64,000 nt of DNA from positions 5,664,501 through 5,728,500 of the forward strand of contig NZ_AP024452.1 in the NCBI RefSeq assembly GCF_016865485.1, given 5' to 3'. Source of the stretch: Luteitalea sp. TBR-22. GTDB taxonomy: Bacteria > Acidobacteriota > Vicinamibacteria > Vicinamibacterales > Vicinamibacteraceae. Below, one piece after another: positions 15,791 to 25,400 of the stretch; position 1 is the first letter of the stretch, and the number at the start of each line of letters is the position of its first letter. The position numbers were made by a program, and so were the translations under genes. The notes beneath the pieces were generated by a model, which searched no databases, was not told the origin of the DNA, and worked only from the letters and a program-made list of their open reading frames with translations.

Positions 15791-18700
15791 CGCCCACGTA
15801 GTCCTTCCGGCACACGCCGGCGTAGTCGCAGAACTGGCAGCGGAACGGGCTGTGCGGGCGCACGGGGAACTCGCCACGCTCGATCTGCTCGACCGCCTCG
15901 ACCAACTGCCGTGCCTGATCGTCGGCGTCCCTGGCCGACCCCACCGACTCCACCCATGGCACGCCCTCGCGGAACGCCACGAAGCCGCTCGGGGCGATGG
16001 CCAGGACGCGTCCGGCATCACGCTCCTGCTGCACCACCGCATGCGCGTACACGCCCGGCTGGAGTGGGCGCGTCGGCTTGCGGCCCGACTTGTAGTCGAT
16101 GACCCGCACCCGGCCGTCGCGCGTCCAGTCCACCCGGTCGACGCGGCCGCGCAGGTGCACCTCCCGCTCGCCCTCAGGCCCCGGCAGGACGACACGGCGG
16201 TCGATCGGGTGCTCGAGCGCCCGACGGGTCACGTCGCCGAACGACTCGGCCTCGGTGCGGAGCATCTTCTCGATCACCCCGGTCGCGACGGCCGAGCCGA
16301 ACAATCGCGTCCGCTCGATGGCCCGGTCTGCTGGCGCCAGGCTGCGCAGCGCCCGCTCGGCCACCTCCGCGAACACCGCCCGCGCCTCGGGCAGGTCCTC
16401 CGGGCGGATCGCCACGTGCCCGCGCCGCTCCCAGGCCGTGATGCAGTCGTGCAGCACCTCGTGCAGCAGGACGCCCGCGTCGCGTGCCGGCAGTCCCGGC
16501 TCGTCGTCGGCTTCCTCGGTGAGGCCGAGGACTCGACCGGCGAAGTACTGGAACGGGCACTGCAGGTACGTCTCGACCGCCGTGACGCCGTACCGGTCCC
16601 CGGGCGTCCCCGCGGTGCGTCCGGGCTCCGGACGCGGTGGACGCGCCAGTCGCCAGCGCGCCCACGCCTGCGCCGCCTCGTCGAGCACGCCGGCACCCGG
16701 AACGGCCGGGACACCGAGCAGCGCGTCCTCGCGGCTCACGGGAAGGGTGCGCTCGTCGGCCGGCACCGGCTCGAGGCGCTCGAGGCCGATGGCCTGCAGT
16801 TCGTCGAGCAGCGACGACGGCCGGACGACCGCGTCCTGGTCCAGTTCGGGGACGGAGACGCCGACGGCCTCGGTCGGCAGCGACAGCAGATCGGCGAACC
16901 GGGCGCGCAGCGCGGCGGTGCGCGTGCGCTCCTCGGCCCACCCGAGGCGCTCCAGCATGAACGCCGGATAGAAGATCTCCCGGGCCGTCGGCTCGGGCCA
17001 CTCGCCCTCGAGCAGGCCGACCACGCGCACGTGCGCGAAGAGTCCGTACGGGGCCGCATCGGCGTCGACCAGGTGCACGCCGGCGTCGGCACGCGGCAGC
17101 GCGAAGGTGCGCTCCTCGATCCACCGCCGCACCAGGATGCAGGTGTCGCGCGCCGGTACCGGCGTGGCATCGTGGGCTGCCAGCGCCTGCTCCAGTTCCG
17201 ACAGCAGCAGGTCGACGGCGGCGCGCGTGCGGCGGGTCCGGCTGGCCTCCGGATCGTCGTCGGTCGGGATGCGCTCGCACGCCGCCCACGCCTCCCGCAG
17301 TGCACGGACGTGATCGGCGCCGGGGGCGACGCCCTGCAGCGGGACGAGCCGGGCGAGCCACGGCCGAATCGCGACCGCCACGGCTCGTCCCGCGCGCTCC
17401 TGTCGCCACTGCGCGGCGTGACGGCTCGTGCCGTCGGCGCCGTCGGGCGGCGTCGGCGACGGCGGCCTGGCGATCAGCGCATCGAGGTGGCCGAGGGTGC
17501 CGAGGAACCGTCCCTGCGCGAGCCAGGCGTCGAGGGCCGCGATGCCCGGACCATCCACCGCCACGCCGTCCTCCCGCGTGATCCGCACGTGGGGCGACCG
17601 CAGGAGCGTCACGATGCTGGCCCGCGTCAGGCCCGAGAGCGCGGCGTCCATGAGGAGGTCGAGACCGGCCGCCCAGGGCTCGGCGGCCAGCGGCAGCGTG
17701 CCCGACGACTGGTACGGGATGCCCGCGGCGCGGAGCAACTGCTGCGCCGCGTACAGGTACGGCAGCGGCCGGCGATAGACCAGCGCGCTGGCGTGCGGCG
17801 GCATCGGCTGGCGGGCCTTCACCCGCCTCGCGTAGGCGATCACTTCCTCGTCGCGATCGCGGCAGGCCAGCCAGCGCCGATCGGGCGTCCCGACCTCGAG
17901 CCGCGTCGACGGCGGGCGCTGCGGGCCCACCCGCACGTCGATCGCGCCGGGCCAGCGGCCGCGCAACCGCGCGAACAAGGGCGTCGCCATGCGTCGTGTC
18001 GCCACCACGTCGAGGCGGGCGATTCCCGGCGCCGCCGAGAGCAGGTCGAGGTCGCCTGGCCACAGGCCGCCCGCGTCGGCGTGATGGTCGGCCACGCTGA
18101 GGATCACGTGACGCGGGCACCACCGGAGCGGCGAGGCCGACAGCGTCGCGCGCAAGGCATGCTCGTCGAGGCCAGCGAGCGCCCCGACGCGCTCGCCGAA
18201 GATCCGGAACGCCTCGTGGAGGAAGAGGGTCTGCCGCAGCAGCCGCTCGGCGCCACGATCGGTGGTGGCCTCGTCACCGAGGCGCGCGGCCGCGTCCTCG
18301 AGCCACGCCGTGGGGACGTGGCCGAGCCGACTCACGTGATCGAAGAAGCGCACCATCTCGGCGATGAGGCCGGGCCGCAGCAGGAACGGCGGGGCGTGCC
18401 GGCGCGCCGCCTGCCGGGCGCTCGCGCCCATCAGCACCTCACGGGTGACGGCGGGCAGGCGAGGACGCTCCAGCCGTGCGGCCAGGTGGAAGGTCGCGTA
18501 GAGATCGTCGCGCGTCAGCATGCGGGGCAGCAGCAGCGCGGCCCGCGGGCCCGCGGCGACCTCGTGCCCGAGGGCACGCTGCAGCGCCGCCGGCGTCTGC
18601 CATTCCTCGACCAGCAGCCGTTGCTCCAGCGTGCGGCGCCATTGCTCGGCCGCGGCGCGCGACGGCACGACCACGACAGGTGCCTCGACCGGCTCCCCGT

Positions 18701-18794
18701 CGCCGACTTGCGCCGGCGGAAGGCACAGCACCAGCAGCGCCCGCTGCCAGGCGTCGAGGTCGTCAGCCTGGATGAGACGGATCTGGACCGGCAT
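15783..18794 (-). CDS. addB: AddB-like Fe-S nuclease subunit
   Basis: A 1003-residue partner of AddA with an inactive helicase-like N-terminal region and a C-terminal nuclease. It has the four cysteines that bind a [4Fe-4S] cluster in AddB nucleases: one in TYLQCPFQYF near residue 746, and three in CQFCDYAGVC (C-x2-C-x5-C) near residue 990. The catalytic VIDYKSGRKP lies near 900. No canonical Walker A was found, as in AddB of some groups. The gene starts 2 nt after the stop of the upstream secreted protein. Confidence 0.9.
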   Translation of the reverse strand: MPVQIRLIQADDLDAWQRALLVLCLPPAQVGDGEPVEAPVVVVPSRAAAEQWRRTLEQRLLVEEWQTPAALQRALGHEVAAGPRAALLLPRMLTRDDLYATFHLAARLERPRLPAVTREVLMGASARQAARRHAPPFLLRPGLIAEMVRFFDHVSRLGHVPTAWLEDAAARLGDEATTDRGAERLLRQTLFLHEAFRIFGERVGALAGLDEHALRATLSASPLRWCPRHVILSVADHHADAGGLWPGDLDLLSAAPGIARLDVVATRRMATPLFARLRGRWPGAIDVRVGPQRPPSTRLEVGTPDRRWLACRDRDEEVIAYARRVKARQPMPPHASALVYRRPLPYLYAAQQLLRAAGIPYQSSGTLPLAAEPWAAGLDLLMDAALSGLTRASIVTLLRSPHVRITREDGVAVDGPGIAALDAWLAQGRFLGTLGHLDALIARPPSPTPPDGADGTSRHAAQWRQERAGRAVAVAIRPWLARLVPLQGVAPGADHVRALREAWAACERIPTDDDPEASRTRRTRAAVDLLLSELEQALAAHDATPVPARDTCILVRRWIEERTFALPRADAGVHLVDADAAPYGLFAHVRVVGLLEGEWPEPTAREIFYPAFMLERLGWAEERTRTAALRARFADLLSLPTEAVGVSVPELDQDAVVRPSSLLDELQAIGLERLEPVPADERTLPVSREDALLGVPAVPGAGVLDEAAQAWARWRLARPPRPEPGRTAGTPGDRYGVTAVETYLQCPFQYFAGRVLGLTEEADDEPGLPARDAGVLLHEVLHDCITAWERRGHVAIRPEDLPEARAVFAEVAERALRSLAPADRAIERTRLFGSAVATGVIEKMLRTEAESFGDVTRRALEHPIDRRVVLPGPEGEREVHLRGRVDRVDWTRDGRVRVIDYKSGRKPTRPLQPGVYAHAVVQQERDAGRVLAIAPSGFVAFREGVPWVESVGSARDADDQARQLVEAVEQIERGEFPVRPHSPFRCQFCDYAGVCRKDYVGDE

Positions 18795-18796
18795 CC

Positions 18797-20224
18797 TCAG
18801 AGCCCGGTGACCGGAAGCGCTGGAGGACGGGCGAGGGCGGGCACGTCGGCCCGCAGTTGCTGCAGCAACAGCAGCGCGCCCGCCGCTGCCGCCGATGCTT
18901 CCCACGCCTGCTGCAGGTCGCCGCTCCTGATGGCCGCCCGGCGCACCTGCAACGCGCGCGCCGCGAGCTGTTGCGCAGACGTCCAGATGCCGTGAACGGC
19001 GCGTGCTTCGTCGGGGACCAGCGCGAGGCCGGCGTCGACCTTCGCGCGGGCGAGATGTGCCTCGGCCGCGAGCAATCCCTCGGGTCCCGGCCCGCTCAGG
19101 GCCTTGATCTCCTCGAGCGCTCGCACCAGCACCGACGAGGCGCCGAGCTGTCGGGTCACCGTCGCCGCGTACGCCTCCAGTTCCGGACGACGCTCCTGCC
19201 ACCGCTCGAGCAACAGCCGGTGCCGGCGCGCCGTCTCGAGCCGCGCGTCGAGCGTCGCCAGCAGCGATGCCACTTCGGCGGGCCGACGATGATCGAGCCG
19301 CGCGTCGCGTGCGAGCACGTCTGCGCGGATGCTCATGAGGCCGCGCACGTCGGCGGCTGCCAGCAGCCGGGCCGACCTGTCGAGCATCCACGTCCGCAGG
19401 TCTGCATACTTGCGGGTGACGCGTCCCTCGTCCTTGATCTGACGGCGCACCTGCCGGCGGGTTGCCGAGGCCCAGCGTCGGTCGGCGGTGGGTGCCACGG
19501 CCAGCAGCGCCTCGGCCGACTGCAGCAACAACAGCCGCTCGGCCGGGTCGCTGACCTTGGGTGCGAGGCCGAGCGCCTGCGACACCACGTCCTGCAGGGT
19601 CGGCGGCGGCAGCAACGGCACCGCCGGCGCGGCGGGCGCCGGTGCGCCCGTCGTGAGCGCCAGCGAGAAGGCCTTCTGTCCCGCCGCCGCGCGCATCCCG
19701 TTGAGGAGATCGTCGACGACCGACAGCGTTTGTGCCACGTCGTCGGCGCGATAGCCGTGATGGGCCGCGGGCCACTGCGCAAGACGCATCCGCGCGGCCT
19801 CGAGGCGGCGGATGCGTTCGAGGGGATCGGGCAGGAGCGCGACGTCGCGCAACGTCGCGGCCACTTCCTCGGTGAACGCCGCGTAGGCACGCTCGCCGCC
19901 GGCCTGCTCGAACTGCGCGCGGCGCATCGCCTCGCGGTACGCGTCGGTGCGGGTCCAGTCGACCCGCGAGGCCGGCAGCGTCACGGTGCGGGCCTCAGGC
20001 CATGCGCCATCGACCGGCACGCCGGTCGGCACCTGCAGCAGGACCACGTCGTCGACGCGGGTGTACTCGCCGACCGTCGTGAGGACGTGGCCATCGGCCA
20101 GGAAGATGCGGAACCAGGGGGACACCGGCGACGTCTGTGCCACCGACTGCGCGCCCGCGACGGCGGCCGACGCCCACAGGGCCAGCATCAGGCCCGCCAT
20201 CCGCCGCCGTGTGAGCGCCCGCAC
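18797..20224 (-). CDS. exported protein of unknown function
   Basis: A 475-residue protein. From GTG 20222-20224 the N-terminus has an Arg-rich n-region (RALTRRR), a hydrophobic stretch (MAGLMLALWASAAVAG), and a likely cleavage site near AQS. The mature protein begins with a short beta-rich segment (FRIFLADGHVLTTVGEYTRV) resembling a small sensor or SH3-like unit. The rest is Ala/Leu/Arg-rich and helical, with likely coiled coils (LLERWQERRPELEAYAATVT). An in-frame ATG at 20200 is an alternative start. It lies 2 nt upstream of addB and is presumably co-transcribed, though a periplasmic protein has no obvious role in break repair. No family is recognised. Confidence 0.7.
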   Translation of the reverse strand: MRALTRRRMAGLMLALWASAAVAGAQSVAQTSPVSPWFRIFLADGHVLTTVGEYTRVDDVVLLQVPTGVPVDGAWPEARTVTLPASRVDWTRTDAYREAMRRAQFEQAGGERAYAAFTEEVAATLRDVALLPDPLERIRRLEAARMRLAQWPAAHHGYRADDVAQTLSVVDDLLNGMRAAAGQKAFSLALTTGAPAPAAPAVPLLPPPTLQDVVSQALGLAPKVSDPAERLLLLQSAEALLAVAPTADRRWASATRRQVRRQIKDEGRVTRKYADLRTWMLDRSARLLAAADVRGLMSIRADVLARDARLDHRRPAEVASLLATLDARLETARRHRLLLERWQERRPELEAYAATVTRQLGASSVLVRALEEIKALSGPGPEGLLAAEAHLARAKVDAGLALVPDEARAVHGIWTSAQQLAARALQVRRAAIRSGDLQQAWEASAAAAGALLLLQQLRADVPALARPPALPVTGL

Positions 20225-20540
20225 GATCCTGCGATCTTCGCTGCTTCGAGGGGCGCGTGTCGAGCGCGGCCGCAGGGCCGCCGGAAACGCCCTCCGCGGC
20301 GCCGGATCGCCCCTGTGGAAAACCTGCGGACGGACGGTGGATTTCGTGTGCACGGCGGTGCAGGGACGGCTGCAAGCCGCTGCGTTCACGCACCTTGGCC
20401 GGTCACACACGCCGTGTGCACGGCGTTTCGCAGGCCTCTTCGCTTGCGTGGGTCCGGCAGTTCTCTACAATGACCGTCGCTTCCGGAATACCCGGGGGCT
20501 CCACAGCAGTCCGAGCACCGAAACGATCGTGGGTTGACGC

Positions 20541-20750
20541 GTGCACCGAATCGAGCAACACATCAACGGCCGGCTGTACTACATCGAGCTGTCGCAAGTG
20601 CAGCGCCAGCGCTGGCGCGCGCACGTGGTCACGGCGCAGGGCGCCCCGACGGCGCTCATGCCGTTCTACGACGACACCGCCGACGCCGCCGCGCAGCGCC
20701 TGTCGGAGTGGCTGTCACGGCTTCACCGACCGAGCGCCGCGCATGCGTGA
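20541..20750 (+). CDS. small protein upstream of asparaginase
   Basis: A 69-residue ORF from GTG 20541, MHRIEQHINGRLYYIELSQV onward, with a plausible beta-alpha pattern (LYYIEL, RWRAHVVT, then a helix ending AQRLSEWLSRL). It overlaps the first 8 nt of the asparaginase gene, which suggests translational coupling. Composition is less Arg/Pro-shuffled than that of antisense frames here. I know no family. Confidence 0.5.
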   Translation: MHRIEQHINGRLYYIELSQVQRQRWRAHVVTAQGAPTALMPFYDDTADAAAQRLSEWLSRLHRPSAAHA

Positions 20751-21846
20751 CGCGGTCCTGACCGCGGCACTGGTCCTGGCGGCCCTTCCGTGGGTCGCCG
20801 GGGCGCAGGCCCTCCCCACCCCTTCGCCCGCCCAGCCCGTCGCCACCGCACGTCCGGCGGAGCCGGCGCGCGCGCTGCCGCGCGTGCGGCTGGTCGCCAC
20901 GGGCGGCACGATCAGCAACCGCCGCGGCGGACGCCTCACCGCCGAGGAGCTCGTCGCCTCCGTGCCGGCGCTGGCCGAGCACGCGTCGCTGCAGGCCGAG
21001 CAGTTTGCCAACACCGGCAGTTCGCAGCTGACGCTCGAGCAGTGGCTCGCGATCTCGCGTCGCCTCAACGCCCTGTTCCGCGACGAGCCGGACCTGGCCG
21101 GCATCGTCGTCACCAGCGGCACGGACACACTCGAGGAACTCGCCTATTTCCTGCACCTCACGGTGCGTGACCGGCGGCCCGTGGTCGTGACGGGCTCGAT
21201 GCGCAACCCGAGCCAGGTGGGATACGAGGGGCAGGCCAACCTGCTGGCCGCCGTGCGCGTCGCGGCCGATCCGGCGGCGGCCGGGCGCGGCGTGCTGGTG
21301 GTGCTGAACGACGAGATCAACGGCGCGCGCGACGTCACCAAGACCGACGCGCTCCGCCTGCACACGTTCGCCTCGCGCGGCTTCGGCAGCCTCGGCGTCG
21401 TCGATGGCGACCGCGTCGTGTTCCGCCGCAGCGCCGAGGGACGGCACACCGCCGCGAGCGAGTTCGACGTGATGACGCTGGCCACGTTGCCGCGCGTCGA
21501 CGTGTTCCTGGTCTACCAGGGGGCGCCCGGCGATCTGATCAGGGCGGCCGTGGATCTCGGGGCGCGCGGCCTGGTGCTGGCCACCGCCGGTGCCGGCGCG
21601 ATCTCCGGGACACAGAACGAGGGGATCACGTACGCCCGCGACAAGGGCGTGCCGATCGTCGCCACGACCCGCACCGGCAGCGGCCGCATCGCGGTGACCC
21701 GCGAGCCGGTCACCGCCACCGTGGCGGCCCCGCCGCGCCTCGCCGGCGGCGACCTCTCGCCGGTCAAGGCCCGCATCCTGCTGATGCTGGCGCTGACCAG
21801 GACCAGCGACCCGGCCGATCTTCAACGCATCTTCAACGAATACTGA
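20743..21846 (+). CDS. exported type II L-asparaginase
   Basis: A 367-residue periplasmic asparaginase. A signal peptide (MRDAVLTAALVLAALPWVAG) precedes the enzyme. The first active-site motif is VATGGTISN, whose Thr is the nucleophile. The second is TSGTDTLEELAYFL, with the catalytic Thr-Asp pair. VVVTGSMRNPSQVGYEGQANL and GARDVTKTDALRLHTF follow as in type II enzymes. It hydrolyses asparagine to aspartate and ammonia. The ATG at 20743 gives a complete signal peptide. Confidence 0.93.
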   Translation: MRDAVLTAALVLAALPWVAGAQALPTPSPAQPVATARPAEPARALPRVRLVATGGTISNRRGGRLTAEELVASVPALAEHASLQAEQFANTGSSQLTLEQWLAISRRLNALFRDEPDLAGIVVTSGTDTLEELAYFLHLTVRDRRPVVVTGSMRNPSQVGYEGQANLLAAVRVAADPAAAGRGVLVVLNDEINGARDVTKTDALRLHTFASRGFGSLGVVDGDRVVFRRSAEGRHTAASEFDVMTLATLPRVDVFLVYQGAPGDLIRAAVDLGARGLVLATAGAGAISGTQNEGITYARDKGVPIVATTRTGSGRIAVTREPVTATVAAPPRLAGGDLSPVKARILLMLALTRTSDPADLQRIFNEY

Positions 21847-21977
21847 GCGCGCCCCGAGCGGCGTTCCTTCCCTGACGTGGCCCCTGACCGTCGGCCAGGG
21901 CCGACGTCAACGTCCTTCCCTGCCCCGCGGGCAGCCTCTCGGTCGAACGTCGGTCGTCAGGCGTCGAGCGTGACTCA

Positions 21978-22403
21978 TCACTTCCGCACGCCGACCAGGA
22001 CGACGATCGGCACCACGACGGCGGCCATCACGCCGGCCCACATGTGCATCGGGATGGTGAGGTGCGTGAAGCCCGGGGGCGTCGGCGTGCCGTCGGGCAT
22101 CACCGGCACGAACGTCGCCACGCACGAGACCGCGGCGGTCAGCAGGCTGCCCAGGACGTAGAGGGGCGTGGCGATGGTGAGCCCGCGCGACAGGAGCAGG
22201 TACACGCCTGCCGCGAGCAGCACCGACAGCACGGAAGCCAGCGCCACCGACGTGGGGTCGATGAGCGCTGGCACGGGCTGGCCGGTATACGAGGGGGCGG
22301 CCGAGCGCCAGGCGAGGTTGCCGGCCGCGGCGAGCGCCGCGGCCAGCATCCCCCCGAGGACGTAGCGCCAGGCCGGAGCTGCGGCGGCACGCGTCGGACG
22401 CAT
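21978..22403 (-). CDS. four-helix membrane protein (DUF6069-like)
   Basis: A 141-residue integral membrane protein with four hydrophobic helices: YVLGGMLAAALAAAGNLAW, VALASVLSVLLAAGVYLL, TPLYVLGSLLTAAVSC, and HMWAGVMAAVVVPIVVLVGV. The loop PVMPDGTPTPPGFTHLTIPMH before the last helix is like that of DUF6069 proteins. An upstream in-frame GTG (22436) would overlap the preceding stop as GTGA and add 11 residues. Function is unknown. It is downstream of, and probably co-transcribed with, the large PD40 protein. Confidence 0.65.
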   Translation of the reverse strand: MRPTRAAAAPAWRYVLGGMLAAALAAAGNLAWRSAAPSYTGQPVPALIDPTSVALASVLSVLLAAGVYLLLSRGLTIATPLYVLGSLLTAAVSCVATFVPVMPDGTPTPPGFTHLTIPMHMWAGVMAAVVVPIVVLVGVRK

Positions 22404-22432
22404 GCCGCCGGACTCCACGGGCGACCGCTCCG

Positions 22433-25400
22433 TCACGGAAGCGGCGTGCCCAGGGCGTTGGTGCCGACCTGGAACGTCACGCCGTTCACGTTGCGGTACA
22501 TCGCCCGCTCCACGACCAGCGGCAGGGCGCCCGTCTCCGACTCGATCAGCACGCCGGCCTGCAAGTCGGCCGGCAGGCCCGCCGCCTGGAGCAGCTCGCC
22601 GAGGAAGAACGTGGTGCGCGACTGCGCGGCGAGCGTCCGGCCGCTGATCACGCCGGTCTGGCCGTTGGGGCCGAGCAGGCGGATGCGGATCGAGCCCGCC
22701 GTCGTGCCGGTGTTGGCCACCAGGATGTAGGTGTTCCACCCCAGCGCGCCGCCGTTCTCGCCCTCGGCCACCACCCAGCGGCTCGACGTGCGCGTCGATC
22801 CCGGCGAGTTGTGCGCCTCGTACCAGGTGTTCGAGCTGCCCGGCCACCACATGGCGCGCTCGACGATGAGCGGCACGCCGTTGAGGGAGCGGATGCGTAC
22901 CGACACGTCGGTGTTGCCGGTGCGGAACGGACGGCTGCCCGGCGTGATCTCCTCCTCGTCCACCCAGATGTTGAAGCGCGAGTTGGGCGCGACGGTGTAC
23001 TGCTTCGAGTAGATGGTGCCGGGCACCAGCGAGGTTCCCTGGCTGCCGCCCACCACGAAGTCGGCCTGCACCAGCGCGGCGTTGCCGGTGGTGTTGCCGA
23101 TCAGCACGAACTCGTCGAAGAAGTCGCCGGCGTTGCCTTCGGCGAGGAACCACTCGGTCGAGAGCTCGTTGACGCCCGCGCTCTCGTGGCCGGCCTTGAA
23201 CAGCGGGTTCGAGCCGCGGTACATGGCGCGCTCCGCGATGATGTCGGCGCCGGCCGTGACGGTGAACTCGGCCGAGAGCTCGGCGTTGGCCAGCGGCGTC
23301 GCGCCGTTGATGTTCTCGACGTTGGCCCACACGTTGAAGCGGCTGTTGGCCGGCAGCGTGTAGGTCTTGCTGTACACGGCCCCGGTGCCGAGCAGGAACC
23401 GGCCCTCGACGGTCACCGGCGCCGACGACGGGTTCTGCAGCAGGTAGAACAGGTTGAACCCGCCGATGGTCGCTCCCTCGGCGAAGTACCACTTGCGCGA
23501 GGCGCTGACCACGCCGGTCTCGGCGTGCCCCGAGTACGTGCTCTTGTCCCACGTCATGGTGCGGTCGACGCCCACCGGCGCAGTCGCCTTCACGGTGGTC
23601 GAGAACTCGTACGAGACGTCGGGGCCGTTCTCGGCGATGCCGGGCTGCTCGTCGAGCAGGATGGTCTTGCGCTCGTAGGGCGCCAGCGTGAACGGCGTGG
23701 GCGGCACCGCGACGCCCGACGGCAGCTGGTAGGTCAGCTGGCCGCTGACCTGCTCGCCGCTCGGGTTGGCCACCGCGATGCGCGTGTCGAAGTTGAGGCC
23801 GGCCGTCTTGGTCGCGCCTTCCGCGAAGTAGCGCGTGAAGGTGCCGAGCACCGGGTCGGTGCCGTCGTTGCTCTCCTGCTCGTTGGTCTTGCCGTCGCCG
23901 TCGGGGTCGGCATAGGGCGAGCCGTTGTTGGTGCACGGGTCGAGCCCGTGCTGCTGCGCGAACGCGAGGTAGGCGGCCGGAATGTAGTCGCACTCGCCGT
24001 TGCCGAAGACGCCGGCGCGCACGAACGCATCGACGATGTAGTTCGTGTCGCTGGCCACGAGGTTCGAGAAGCCCGACTGGTAGACGATGGCGCGGGCGTT
24101 GCCGCTGATCTCGGGGTTCTCCGTGTCGAGACCGGTGCCGCCGGCGCCCTGCGTGTTGGCGCCGGCCACGCTGATGCGCACCGCCGTCCCGAAGGCCGTC
24201 GGGGGAGGCACCAGGATGGCGGTGCCACCGACGCCGGTCGTCACGCCGGCCGCGGCGCCGAGAATCTGGCGGGCATAGACGTCGGCGGCGCTGTTGGTGT
24301 CGTCACCCACGAGATCGGTGGCGTAGGAGCGGAACGCGAGGAACCGCCCGTACATGCTCAGGCTCGGGTCGTATGCGCCGCCATTGCCGGCCGCGCCCTC
24401 GGTCGGGCCGCTCAGCGGGCCACGCAGGCCCGTGCCGTCGGCCTTGACCACGTACACGTTGGAGGCGACGCTGGTCCCTTCCGACTGCTGCGACGCGGAG
24501 GCCAGGAACGCGACGCTGGTGCCGTCGGCCGACACGAACGGGTCGCGCATGAACACGCCCGCGGTGCCGTCGAGGCCGGCGCTCACGCGCGTGGTGGTGG
24601 CCGCGGTCAGGTTGCGCACGAACACGTCGGCGCGGGCGTTGGTGTCGGTGCTGCCGTCGGTGGCGAGGTTGGTGGCGCCCGAGACGAACGTCACGATGTT
24701 GCCGTCGCCGGAGATGGTCGGCGCGGTGGCGCCGGCATTGCCGCCGGCGGCGCCGCGGCTGACCAGCACCTGTGCGCCGGTGAGCCGATCCCACCGGTAC
24801 ACGTCGGGCGCGCTGTTGGTGTCGGCGGCGTCGAAAGCGGCATTGGTGAGGAAGGCCACGTAGCGGCCGCTGGCGCTGATGCGCGGCTGGGCGGCGAAGA
24901 CGGGGCCACCGCCGGGCGTGGCGGTGCTGATGAGCGTCGTCGTGCCGTTGTAGCGGTCGTAGAGGAACGCCGCGCCGCGGTTGTAGGCCACGAAGCGGCC
25001 GTCATGGCTGATGGTCACCCAGTCGGCGTCGTAGCCCTCGAAGCCCGGCGACACGGGCAGGCGCTCGGTGCTGCCGGTCGTGCGGTTGCGCACGAAGACG
25101 TCGATCCGGCCATTGCTGTCGCCCGACGCCAGTTGGGTGGTCGACGACAGGAACGCGACGATCGTGCCGTCGTAACTCGGCGCCGGCCGCGAGCTGTCGC
25201 CCGAGTACGATTCGGGCAGCCCGGAGGCCGGGAAGGTGTGGCGGACGATCGTCGCGCCGCCGTCGGAGGTGAAGACGTCGGTGTCGCCGTTGACGTCGCC
25301 GGCGACCAGGAGCGGCTCGTCGGACGAGAAGGCGACCCTGCCGGTGTCAGCGACGTCGGGGCTGGTCGAGTCCTGCGTGGTGGCGCCCGTGCCCACCGAG

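Noticed and set aside
15852-18995. A 1047-codon plus-strand frame opposite addB
   Set aside because: It is an antisense shadow of a GC-rich gene: the addB frame has complete nuclease motifs, whereas this one is Arg/Pro/His-rich with no domain or ribosome binding site.
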